Source: Candidatus Susulua stagnicola (GTDB taxonomy: Bacteria; Omnitrophota; Gorgyraeia; Duberdicusellales; 4484-171). From it: 31,314 bases of DNA. Shown piece after piece: positions 6,328 through 13,841 of the stretch (positions are counted from its first letter, which is position 1; each line of letters starts with the position of its first letter). The DNA lies in the NCBI GenBank assembly GCA_030765735.1, contig JAVCBZ010000043.1, positions 1 to 31,314 on the forward strand, given 5' to 3'. The notes beneath the pieces were generated by a model. That model saw only the letters and a program-made list of their open reading frames with translations, was not told the origin of the DNA and ran no database searches. The position numbers and the translations under genes are program-made.

Positions 6328-7478
6328 TTTACCTAGATTCCAATGCTACTACTTTGACTGATGAAAGAGTTTTAAAGAAGATGATGCCTTATTTTAAGGA
6401 TACTTACGGCAACCCTTCATCTGTATATCGTTTTGCTCAAGAGGCAAAGCAAGCAGTTGAAGAAGCTAGAATAAATATTGCGGAATTATTAAATGCTCAA
6501 GCTAATGAAATTATATTTACTGCGGGAGGAACAGAGTCTGATAATACTGCAATGAAGGGTGTTGCTTTTGAAAAGAAAGCTCAAGGTAGGCATATTATCA
6601 CTTCTAAAATTGAGCATCATGCTGTTTTGCATACTTGTGGATTCTTAGAAGGTCAGGGATTCGAGATAACTTATTTAGGAGTTAATAAATACGGAATGAT
6701 AAATCTAAAAGAATTAGAAGAAAACATTCGTAAAGATACTATTTTAGTTTCAATTATGCATACTAATAATGAGGTTGGGACAATTCAGCCAATAAAAGAA
6801 ATTGCTGATATTTGCAGGAAAAGAAAAGTTTATTTTCACAGTGATGCAGTCCAAGCTGTAGGCAGAGTCAATGTTGACGTAAAAGCCTTAGGAATGGACT
6901 TGCTTTCTCTTTCTGGACATAAATTTTATGGACCTAAAGGCGTAGGTGCTTTGTATGTACGAAAAGGTGTAAAATTTGTTCCACTTCTTCATGGCGGTGG
7001 CCATGAAAGGGGAAGACGTTCAGGAACTGAGAATGTTGCTGGTATAGTTGGTCTAGGCGAAGCTGCTCGATTAGCTAAATTTGAAATTAAAGACGAGGAA
7101 AAAAGAATAAAACTACTTAGAGATAAATTAGAGCAGGGAATTCTAAACAGCATCTCTGAAGTGGAAGTCAATGGTGATCCTAAGAGCAGAATATTTAATA
7201 CTTTAAATGTCTGCCTTAAATACATTGAAGGTGAGAGCATTTTAATAAATTTAGATTTTGAAGGGATTTGTGCATCTAGTGGTTCAGCTTGTACTTCTGG
7301 GTCCCTAGAGCCTTCGCATGTACTTTTAGCTATGGGTATACCACATGAAATAGCTCATAGTTCATTACGAATGAGTTTAGGGAAATATACCACAGAGGGG
7401 GAGATTGACAAAGTTTTAGCGGTTTTACCGCCAATTGTTGAAAAATTAAGAAAAATATCGCCGTTTTGGCAGAAATGA
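6324..7478 (+). CDS. iscS: Cysteine desulfurase (IscS/NifS)
   Basis: A 384-residue PLP enzyme that removes sulfur from cysteine and passes it as a persulfide to IscU and MnmA. Features: the N-terminal YLDSNATTLTDERVLKKM, FTAGGTESDNTA, HHAVL, MHTNNEVGTIQPI and SDAVQAVGR. The PLP-binding lysine is K200 in SLSGHKFYGPKG, and the catalytic cysteine is C323 in SSGSACTSGSLEPSHVL. The loop around C323 is of the group I (IscS/NifS) type. The ATG overlaps the regulator's stop codon, so translation is coupled. The desulfurase is followed by a quinolinate synthase, the Fe-S scaffold and the tRNA thiolase, all sulfur or cluster users. Confidence 0.96.
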   Translation: MIYLDSNATTLTDERVLKKMMPYFKDTYGNPSSVYRFAQEAKQAVEEARINIAELLNAQANEIIFTAGGTESDNTAMKGVAFEKKAQGRHIITSKIEHHAVLHTCGFLEGQGFEITYLGVNKYGMINLKELEENIRKDTILVSIMHTNNEVGTIQPIKEIADICRKRKVYFHSDAVQAVGRVNVDVKALGMDLLSLSGHKFYGPKGVGALYVRKGVKFVPLLHGGGHERGRRSGTENVAGIVGLGEAARLAKFEIKDEEKRIKLLRDKLEQGILNSISEVEVNGDPKSRIFNTLNVCLKYIEGESILINLDFEGICASSGSACTSGSLEPSHVLLAMGIPHEIAHSSLRMSLGKYTTEGEIDKVLAVLPPIVEKLRKISPFWQK

Positions 7479-7490
7479 TAGGAGCTTATA

Positions 7491-8414
7491 ATGCAGTTAG
7501 ACCAAGATAAAGAAGTTTTAAGGAAAGAAATTTTAAAATTAAAAAAAGGTAGAAAAGCAGTCTTGCTTGCACATAATTACCAAATTACTGAAGTTCAGGA
7601 AATTGCTGATTTTTTAGGTGATTCTTTGGAATTATCAAAAATATCTAAAGCAGCAAAAGAAGAAGTTATTATTTTTGCTGGGGTAAGATTTATGGCTGAA
7701 ACTGCTAAAATTTTGTCTCCAAAGAAAAAAGTACTTTTGCCAGTCCTTGAAGCTAGTTGTGAGTTGGCAGAAATGATTGAACCTGAACAATTAATAGAGT
7801 TAAAACAGAAATATCCTGATGCTTGGGTAGTAAGTTATGTGAATTCAACTGCTGCTATTAAAGCCTTGAGTGATGTTTGTTGTACATCATCTAATGCGGT
7901 TACAGTAGTGAGGAATGTTCCAGTTAAAAAGGTAATTTTTGTGCCCGATAAAAATTTAGGATGGTGGGTGCAAAAGAATGTTCCTGAGAAGGAAGTGATC
8001 ATTTGGCCGGGTTATTGTTTTGTTCATGAATATTTTTCACTTAAAGACTTAGAAGAGTCGCGTAGGATTTATCCTGAAGCTCTGGTTATGGCTCATCCTG
8101 AGTGCATAAAAGAAGTTTTGAATAAGGCTGATTATGTTGACTCAACTGCTGGAATGCTTAAAATAGCACAAGAGTCTAAAGCTAAAAAGATTATCGTTGG
8201 AACTGAGGAAGGAATGATCCATCGCTTAAGAAGAGAGAATCCTGATAAAGAGTTCTATTCCTTAGGAAGCACTAGAATTTGTACTAATATGAAAAGAACT
8301 ACTCTTTCAGATTTGCGTAGAGCTTTAGTTAAAGATGAATACAAAATTGAGCTAGATTCAGAGATAATTGAGAAAGCTCAAATAGCTTTAGAAAGGATGG
8401 TAAGTTATGTCTGA
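7491..8414 (+). CDS. nadA: Quinolinate synthase A
   Basis: A 307-residue [4Fe-4S] enzyme that condenses iminoaspartate with dihydroxyacetone phosphate to quinolinate in NAD synthesis. The three cluster cysteines are C90 (LEASCELAEM), C176 (PGYCFVHEYF) and C264 (STRICTNMKRT). Their spacing of 86 and 88 residues matches the family. Other family segments are LLAHNYQITEVQEIADFLGDSLELS, AGVRFMAETAKIL and SDVCCTSSNAV. TAGGAGC precedes the ATG at 7491. The end overlaps the start of iscU by eight bases. No nadB or nadC is present in the window, so the source of iminoaspartate is not seen. Its position between the desulfurase and the scaffold probably reflects its need for cluster insertion. Confidence 0.96.
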   Translation: MQLDQDKEVLRKEILKLKKGRKAVLLAHNYQITEVQEIADFLGDSLELSKISKAAKEEVIIFAGVRFMAETAKILSPKKKVLLPVLEASCELAEMIEPEQLIELKQKYPDAWVVSYVNSTAAIKALSDVCCTSSNAVTVVRNVPVKKVIFVPDKNLGWWVQKNVPEKEVIIWPGYCFVHEYFSLKDLEESRRIYPEALVMAHPECIKEVLNKADYVDSTAGMLKIAQESKAKKIIVGTEEGMIHRLRRENPDKEFYSLGSTRICTNMKRTTLSDLRRALVKDEYKIELDSEIIEKAQIALERMVSYV

Positions 8415-8796
8415 TTTTGGTTATACAGATAAGGTTTTAGAGTATTTTCGCAATCCTCGCAATATGGGTAAGATAGAAGATGCTGATGGTATCGGAAAAG
8501 TTGGCAATAAGGCTTGTGGCGATGTAATGTGGATATATATAAAAGTTAAAGAGGAGATTATCACTGATTGTAAGTTTGAAACTTTTGGTTGTGTGGCAGC
8601 AATAGCTACTTCATCAGCTTTAACTGAGCTTGCTAAAGGAAAAAACTTTAAACAAGCCTTAAAAATCACCAATAAAGATGTGGCTAACGAATTAGGGGGG
8701 TTACCTCCAATAAAAATGCATTGCTCTCTTTTAGCTGAAGAGGGTTTAAGATCAGCCATGGATGATTACCGCAAGAAAACTTCACAAGATAAATAA
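8407..8796 (+). CDS. iscU: Fe-S cluster assembly scaffold IscU/NifU N-terminal type
   Basis: A 129-residue scaffold on which Fe-S clusters are built from sulfur supplied by IscS. Segments typical of the family run through it: VLEYFRNPRNMGKIEDADG, VGNKACGDVMWIYIKV, FETFGCVAAIATSSALTEL and GGLPPIKMHCSLLAEEGL. The three cluster cysteines are C37, C62 and C106, and D39 follows the first. The length corresponds to a stand-alone IscU, with no NifU-type C-terminal domain. The start overlaps nadA by eight bases; the ribosome site AGGATGG is inside nadA. mnmA follows after two bases. Confidence 0.95.
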   Translation: MSDFGYTDKVLEYFRNPRNMGKIEDADGIGKVGNKACGDVMWIYIKVKEEIITDCKFETFGCVAAIATSSALTELAKGKNFKQALKITNKDVANELGGLPPIKMHCSLLAEEGLRSAMDDYRKKTSQDK

Positions 8797-8798
8797 AA

Positions 8799-9851
8799 AT
8801 GAAGAAAAGAATTGCTGTAGGTTTAAGTGGGGGAGTTGACTCTTCTGTAGCTGCTTATCTTTTGAAGAAAAAAGGATGGGATGTAGTTGGTTTTACTCTT
8901 AAGTTCTATCCTGAAGAAAATCGTTGTTGTGACCTAGACAGTTTAGAAAAAACTAGACAGCTATGTCATAGGCTAGATATACCTCATTATATTTTAGATG
9001 TAGGAGAATTGTTTAAAAAAGAAATTATTGATTATTTTGTTGACAGTTATCTCCAAGGTTTAACTCCTAATCCTTGTGTTTATTGCAATCAGTTAATTAA
9101 ATTTGGAATTTTTCTAGAAAAGGTACAATCTTTAGGCATTGATTATTTGGCTACGGGTCACTATGCTCGTTTAGTTAAAAAAGATAAAACTTATTTAATT
9201 AAAGCGGGTAAAGATAGTAGTAAATCTCAAGAATATTTTTTAGCTTTGGTGAATCGAAAAATTCTAAAGTATTTAGTCTTCCCTTTAGGTAATTATAATA
9301 AAAGTAAGGTTAAAAGAATCGCTAAAGATAAAAAAGTTATACATATAGATAGAGGAGAAAGCCAAGATGTTTGCTTTGTTAAAGAGAAGAGCTATCCTGA
9401 GTTTATTGAGAAAAGTTGCAGTGATTATTGCAAGTATTCAGGCCAGATAAAACATGTGAATGGAGAAAATCTTGGTCGTCATAAGGGGATTTATCAATAT
9501 ACCTATGGTCAACGAAGTGGTTTAGGCCTAGCATGGAAAGAACCTCTTTATGTTATTGGAATCAATAGCAAAGATAATAGTATTGTTGTCGGGGAGCGTA
9601 AATACTTAAAGAGAGATTCTTTTACTGTTAACTCGCTTAATTGGTTTTGTTCTGTTGAGCAATACAAGAATATTACCGTAAAAGTTCGTTATAATTCTTC
9701 TGTTTTTGCTTGTAGTCTAAAAATTAAAGGCAGTAATGCTGAAGTAGAATTAGAAAAAGAGATTGATGCTATTACTCCAGGACAATTAGCAGGTTTTTAT
9801 TATAAAGACTTACTTCTTGGTGGTGGAATCATTGATAAATTTAAAGTTTAA
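8799..9851 (+). CDS. mnmA: tRNA-specific 2-thiouridylase MnmA
   Basis: A 350-residue ATP-dependent enzyme that thiolates uridine 34 of the Glu, Gln and Lys tRNAs. The PP-loop is GLSGGVDSS (residues 8-16). The catalytic cysteines are C93 in NPCVYCNQLIKFG and C192 in ESQDVCFV; their spacing of 99 is close to that of the E. coli pair. TGHYARL, DSSKSQEYFLALV and the C-terminal barrel (YGQRSGLGLAWKEPLYVIGI) follow. The RCCDLDSLEKTRQLC stretch near residue 43 adds cysteines in a position where a cluster or metal has been proposed in some MnmA proteins. It is the last gene of the rrf2 operon and would take sulfur from IscS directly. The ATG has a poor ribosome site, so translation is probably coupled to iscU. 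Confidence 0.95.
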   Translation: MKKRIAVGLSGGVDSSVAAYLLKKKGWDVVGFTLKFYPEENRCCDLDSLEKTRQLCHRLDIPHYILDVGELFKKEIIDYFVDSYLQGLTPNPCVYCNQLIKFGIFLEKVQSLGIDYLATGHYARLVKKDKTYLIKAGKDSSKSQEYFLALVNRKILKYLVFPLGNYNKSKVKRIAKDKKVIHIDRGESQDVCFVKEKSYPEFIEKSCSDYCKYSGQIKHVNGENLGRHKGIYQYTYGQRSGLGLAWKEPLYVIGINSKDNSIVVGERKYLKRDSFTVNSLNWFCSVEQYKNITVKVRYNSSVFACSLKIKGSNAEVELEKEIDAITPGQLAGFYYKDLLLGGGIIDKFKV

Positions 9852-9881
9852 AATTGTAGTTTTTTCTTCTTGCTTTTCGTT

Positions 9882-9908
9882 TTTACTTTTTTAGTTTTAT
9901 GTTATAAT
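9882..9908 (+). promoter_or_regulatory. Extended -10 promoter of the metallopeptidase gene
   Basis: TGTTATAAT at 9900-9908 is a perfect TATAAT (9903-9908) with the extended TGn element. A weak -35, TTTACT at 9882-9887, lies 15 bases upstream. This is the only clear promoter between mnmA and the Memo locus. Confidence 0.6.
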
Positions 9909-9924
9909 TATCAAATAGACTAGA

Positions 9925-9941
9925 TTGTGAAGAATTCACAA
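9925..9941. promoter_or_regulatory. Inverted repeat in the leader of the metallopeptidase gene
   Basis: Arms TTGTGAA and TTCACAA flank GAA, a perfect 7-3-7 palindrome just downstream of the predicted transcription start and 14 bases before the GTG start codon. It is well placed for a repressor site or a small RNA hairpin. Confidence 0.45.
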
Positions 9942-9955
9942 AGGTAGAACAATAC

Positions 9956-10999
9956 GTGTCTAAAAAAAATATAGATTTATCAAAATTAACTGAAGAAGAA
10001 ACTCTTAACTTACGCGTTTGCGAATTACCTTTAAGTTTAGAAGGAACTTGGCTAGAAGAGTGTGTTAAAGAGCTTTATAAAGAACTAGAAGACAAAGGGT
10101 TTTATTTTAAGCCACCTTGTTATTTAGCTGATGAATGGCTCACCCCCGATAAGGAACCTATTATTGGAGTTCCATTTTTCTTAGCTCACCCAACATTAAT
10201 TAAATTAGAAAAGAAAATGGTTTTAGATGCTGAAGGATCTAATCGTCCTTGGTGTATGAGGCTCCTACGTCATGAAACTGGACATGCAATAAACTATGCT
10301 TATAAATTGTATCGTCGTAAGAATTGGCAAAAAGTCTTTGGCAAATTTTCTAAAGAGTATGAAGATACTTATCGTTTCAGGCCTTATAGTCGAAATTTTG
10401 TTAGGCATTTGGAAGATTATTATGCTCAATATCATCCTGATGAGGATTTCGCTGAAACTTTTGCAGTTTGGCTTACTCCGGGTTTAGAATGGCGAACTGA
10501 ATATAAAGGGTGGAAAGCTTTAGACAAACTTAAGTATGTAGATGAACTGATGAATGGAATCAAAAGTAAGGAGCCTTTAGTCGAGAGTGGCAAGAAATAT
10601 TGGGAAGCTTCTCGGATGCGTATAACTTTGAAAAATTTTTATAAAAAAAAACGTCACTCATATATGGAGAACTTTCCTGATTTTCATGATTCTAATCTAA
10701 AGGAAATATTTGTATTTTCAGAATCCACAGAACAAAGTCTCGATAAAAAAAGCAAGGAAATGTTAGCTGCTACTATTATAAAAAGATATAAAAAAGATAT
10801 TTTAAATAGTGTAGCTAAATGGACTGGTGAGAAGAAGCATATTATAAGTGAGCTGTTAGATACTATAATTAAACGTTGTAAAGATTTAGGTCTTTTGTCT
10901 AATGAAGATAGATCTTTAGTTACGTTAAAGATGTCGGCTTATATTACTACTTTAGTTATGAATTATATTTATACAGGATGGCTAAGGCGAGAAAAATGA
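9956..10999 (+). CDS. Putative zinc-binding metallopeptidase
   Basis: A 347-residue protein with a zincin motif H106-E-T-G-H110 in LLRHETGHAINYAYKL. About 60 residues later comes HPDEDFAETFAVWLTPGLEW, whose conserved D/E residues supply the third zinc ligand in the family annotated as putative zinc-binding metallopeptidase. There is no signal peptide, so it is likely cytoplasmic. The C-terminal third (from about residue 215) is helical, charged and not recognisable. The GTG at 9956 has only AAAGG at 9940-9944, eleven bases upstream, so the start is moderately certain. The stop overlaps the ATG of the following ATP-grasp gene in ATGA. The substrate is unknown; tight coupling to a ligase suggests the two act on the same peptide or amino-acid conjugate. 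Confidence 0.8.
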   Translation: MSKKNIDLSKLTEEETLNLRVCELPLSLEGTWLEECVKELYKELEDKGFYFKPPCYLADEWLTPDKEPIIGVPFFLAHPTLIKLEKKMVLDAEGSNRPWCMRLLRHETGHAINYAYKLYRRKNWQKVFGKFSKEYEDTYRFRPYSRNFVRHLEDYYAQYHPDEDFAETFAVWLTPGLEWRTEYKGWKALDKLKYVDELMNGIKSKEPLVESGKKYWEASRMRITLKNFYKKKRHSYMENFPDFHDSNLKEIFVFSESTEQSLDKKSKEMLAATIIKRYKKDILNSVAKWTGEKKHIISELLDTIIKRCKDLGLLSNEDRSLVTLKMSAYITTLVMNYIYTGWLRREK

Positions 11000-12009
11000 G
11001 AAAATTAAAAGTTCTTTTACTTTTTGATAGTCCTTATCTTACACCGAGAGGCTATAATTTTAAAAAAGAGTTTAAAGATCTTGATTGGGGGTCTGAGTCT
11101 GACATTTATAATGCTCTGATAGCTAATGGCCACCAAGTAACCCTCTTAGGATTATTTAATGATATTAATATTCTTTTAGAAGAAGTTAAAGAAAATAAAC
11201 CGGATATTATATTTAATGCTGCTGAGGTTTTTGACCAAAAATCTTATTTAGATAAGAATGTTGTTGGCGTAATAGAAATGCTGGGAATTCCTTACACTGG
11301 AGCTTCTGTAACTAGTTTGCTTGTTTGTGGTGATAAAGCTTTGAGCAAAAAGATTTTAAGTTTTCATAAGATAAAAACGCCACAATTTTATGTTTTTTAT
11401 AAAAATTATAAGGTATGGTTGCATAAACGTCTTAAGCTTCCATTAATAGTAAAACCTCTTCACGAAGAGGCTTCGCGTGGCATATCTCAGGCTTCCGTTG
11501 TTGATAGCGAAGAGGCCATGATTGAGCGAGTAAAATTTATTCATGAGAGCATAAAAGATGATGCTATAGTTGAGGAATATATTGACGGAAGAGAGTTTTA
11601 TGTAAGTGTATTAGGGGACAAAAGGATTAAGGTGTTCCCCTTACGTGAGATGAAATTTAGAGAGATTAGTGAAGATGAACCGCGAATAGCCACTTATAAG
11701 GCAAAATGGGATTGGGATTATCGAAAAAAGTGGGGGATAAGGAATGAGTTTGCAGGAAGGTTAGCTAATGGTTTAGCTGAGAAGGTTAATGAAGTTTGTA
11801 AACGGGCTTATAAAGCATTAAACATAAAATGTTATTCTCGTTTTGATATAAGAATAACTTCTGATTCTAAAATATATATTATTGAAGCTAATGGTAATCC
11901 TTGTTTAGATGAATATGATGAGTTAGGTCAGTCAGCAATTAAGGCTGGGATTCCCTATAACAAGTTGATTCAAAAGATAATAAAATTAGGTTTAGAGAGA
12001 ACAATTTAA
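10996..12009 (+). CDS. ATP-grasp ligase, D-Ala-D-Ala-ligase-like
   Basis: A 337-residue ATP-grasp protein related to D-alanine-D-alanine ligase. The N-terminal pre-ATP-grasp domain is MRKLKVLLLFDSPYLTPRGY; the nucleotide fold follows with GDKALSKKILSFHKIKTPQF, LPLIVKPLHEEASRGIS, VEEYIDGREFYVSVLG, then the metal-binding RFDIRIT and IIEANGNPCLD. It forms an acyl-phosphate on a carboxylate and joins it to an amine, but the substrates differ enough from Ddl that I would not call it ddl. An earlier ATG at 10978 is in frame, but the ATG at 10996 overlaps the previous stop as ATGA and has AAGG eight bases upstream, so I prefer it. No other cell-wall gene is nearby. Confidence 0.85.
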   Translation: MRKLKVLLLFDSPYLTPRGYNFKKEFKDLDWGSESDIYNALIANGHQVTLLGLFNDINILLEEVKENKPDIIFNAAEVFDQKSYLDKNVVGVIEMLGIPYTGASVTSLLVCGDKALSKKILSFHKIKTPQFYVFYKNYKVWLHKRLKLPLIVKPLHEEASRGISQASVVDSEEAMIERVKFIHESIKDDAIVEEYIDGREFYVSVLGDKRIKVFPLREMKFREISEDEPRIATYKAKWDWDYRKKWGIRNEFAGRLANGLAEKVNEVCKRAYKALNIKCYSRFDIRITSDSKIYIIEANGNPCLDEYDELGQSAIKAGIPYNKLIQKIIKLGLERTI

Positions 12010-12022
12010 TCAAAGGAGAGAT

Positions 12023-12277
12023 ATGGCAGCAGAATTTATAGTAAAGCGATTTTATAGCATTGGTGGGGTTAGTTCAGTTGTTACTGGAATTGTTGAATCT
12101 GGTGAAGTTATTGAAGGATCAATAGGCATTACTGCAAAAGGGAAAAAATTTACTGTGGTAAAGATTGAAAGAGACGGTTTGAAGCTTCACAAGGCTTGTA
12201 ATAAGGACAAGGTTAATCTTTCAGTCAAACATCTTGATCGTTCTGATATAAGGATGGAGGAGATTTCTCACTTCTAA
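12023..12277 (+). CDS. Stand-alone EF-Tu domain 2-like beta-barrel protein
   Basis: An 84-residue protein whose whole length resembles the second domain of translational GTPases: SIGGVSSVVTGIVESGEVIEG, then a short strand GKKFTVVKIERDG, then a segment ending RSDIRMEEISHF. In EF-Tu this barrel binds aminoacyl-tRNA and packs on the GTPase domain, but here there is no GTPase. AAAGGAG at 12013-12019 gives a good ribosome site. It lies 13 bases after the ATP-grasp gene and 29 before the Memo gene, so it is most likely part of the same message. Its role is unknown; binding a small ligand, RNA or one of its neighbours are all possible. Confidence 0.65.
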   Translation: MAAEFIVKRFYSIGGVSSVVTGIVESGEVIEGSIGITAKGKKFTVVKIERDGLKLHKACNKDKVNLSVKHLDRSDIRMEEISHF

Positions 12278-12306
12278 CAAAGATAGGATATAAAGAATAG
12301 ATAGTG

Positions 12307-13770
12307 ATGTTTAAAGTCACGCCTTTATTTATATTATTTATATTATTATTACCTATCTGTATTTTTGCTCAAAATATCAAGGATGCAGACTTAGCTGGTT
12401 CTTGGTATTCGAATAATCCTCAAACACTTAACAGAGAGATAAATAATTATTTAGATGCTGCAAAAGTATCATCTTTAGAAGGGGATCCAATTGCTCTTAT
12501 TTTACCTCATGCTGGTTTAATTTATTCTGGAAAAACATTAGCTTATGGTTTCAAAGCTCTTGAGGGTAAAATAATTGATACGGTTATTTTAATTGGGCTT
12601 AGCCATAGGGTTGATTTTGATGGTATAGCAATTTTTTCTTATCAAGGATTTAAAACTCCTTTAGGAACTTTAGCTATTGATAAAAAATTAACTGATGCGA
12701 TATTATCAGCTGATAAGAAGATCTTTACTTATAAAAAAGCTTTTGAGAATGAAAATTCAATAGAAATCATTATCCCTTTTATCCAAATATTTTTTGACCA
12801 ACCAAAAGCTGTATTATTAGCTATGGGTCGTCAGAGTTGGGAAAACATTCAAGTCTTAAGTCAAGCTCTTAGCAAAGTTTTAAAGGATGAGAGTAATTAT
12901 TTAATTATTGCTAGCACGGATATGAGTCATTATCTTCCATTGTCTAGTGCATTAAAAACTGATCAGGACACTATTGAGTTGCTTAAGAAGATGGATCCTG
13001 AAGATTTATTTGCTTCTGCTATAGGTAAAAATCGTATGTGTGGTTTAGGTCCTGTAGTCTCATCAATGATTGTGGCAAAAAAAATCGGAGCGAATAAATT
13101 AAATATCTTGAATCAATCGAATTCAGCTGAAGTTAACCAAGATGAAAATAGAGTCATTGGGTATTTAAGCGCAGTAATGGTAAGAGGTAATAATAAAAAA
13201 ATAGAGGAGAGTAGTAAAATGAAAGAGCTTCTTAATGCTGAGCAGAAGAAGAAATTGTTAAAATTGGCCCGAAATACAATTGCTTTTTACCTTGATAAAG
13301 AGGAATCTCCAGAGGTTAAGACTGATGAGGAGACTTTAAAAGAAGTAATGGGTGTTTTTGTTACTTTACGTAAGAATAATCAATTACGCGGTTGTATTGG
13401 GAATATTATTGGTACTAATCCTCTTTATCTTGGAGTAAAAAACATGGCTATTGCTGCAGCAACCCAGGATTATCGTTTTACGACTGTAACTAAAGAAGAA
13501 CTAGAAGATATTCAGATTGAGATATCAGTTTTATCACCTTTAAAACAGATTACTAATATTGAAGAGATAATTTTAGGCAAGCATGGAGTTTTAGTAAAAG
13601 ATGGCTATAGGAGTGGAGTATATTTACCTCAAGTAGCAACTGAAACTGGTTGGAATAAGGAAGAATTTATGAATAGTCTTTGTGGTCAGAAGGCTGGCAT
13701 GGAACTAGACGCTTGGAAGAGTGGCAAGTGTGAGATATATATATTTAGTGCAGAAGTGTTTGAAGAATAA
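12307..13770 (+). CDS. Signal-peptide-bearing Memo-AMMECR1 fusion (AmmeMemoRadiSam)
   Basis: A 487-residue fusion of two domains that are normally separate. Residues 1-21 are a signal peptide (LFILFILLLPICIFAQ). Residues about 25-295 are the Memo domain, related to extradiol dioxygenases: DADLAGSWYSNNP, ILPHAGLIYSG, LIGLSHRVDFDG, IASTDMSHY and MCGLGPV carry the histidine, aspartate and cysteine positions of the metal site. Residues about 305-487 are the AMMECR1 domain, with FVTLRKNNQLRGCIGNI (LRGCIG at 360-365) and a typical C-terminal half. The neighbouring radical SAM gene completes the AmmeMemoRadiSam system, whose biochemical role is unsettled. A GTG at 12304 precedes the ATG at 12307 chosen here; neither has a strong ribosome site. 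The signal peptide places it in the periplasm or at the membrane. Confidence 0.9.
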   Translation: MFKVTPLFILFILLLPICIFAQNIKDADLAGSWYSNNPQTLNREINNYLDAAKVSSLEGDPIALILPHAGLIYSGKTLAYGFKALEGKIIDTVILIGLSHRVDFDGIAIFSYQGFKTPLGTLAIDKKLTDAILSADKKIFTYKKAFENENSIEIIIPFIQIFFDQPKAVLLAMGRQSWENIQVLSQALSKVLKDESNYLIIASTDMSHYLPLSSALKTDQDTIELLKKMDPEDLFASAIGKNRMCGLGPVVSSMIVAKKIGANKLNILNQSNSAEVNQDENRVIGYLSAVMVRGNNKKIEESSKMKELLNAEQKKKLLKLARNTIAFYLDKEESPEVKTDEETLKEVMGVFVTLRKNNQLRGCIGNIIGTNPLYLGVKNMAIAAATQDYRFTTVTKEELEDIQIEISVLSPLKQITNIEEIILGKHGVLVKDGYRSGVYLPQVATETGWNKEEFMNSLCGQKAGMELDAWKSGKCEIYIFSAEVFEE

Positions 13771-13841
13771 TTTTTCCTCCTAGAAATATAATAATTCCTC
13801 CGCACTATAAAATAGCATAAAAGAAAAATAAGAGGTTGTCT

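Noticed and set aside
10296..10487. A 63-codon open frame overlapping the metallopeptidase gene.
   Set aside because: It lies wholly inside the gene carrying the HETGH motif, has no ribosome site and is low-complexity from AT-rich codons.
11608..11645. TTAGGGGACA ... TGTTCCCCTTA inside the ATP-grasp gene resembles the GTAGGG palindromes.
   Set aside because: The spacing and arms differ and the encoded residues (VLGDKRIKVFPLREM) are the normal family sequence at this position, so the similarity is chance.
10996..12009. Naming the ATP-grasp gene ddl (D-Ala-D-Ala ligase).
   Set aside because: The fold and metal-binding residues match, but the C-terminal substrate motif (EANGNPCLD) differs from the Ddl form and no cell-wall gene is nearby.
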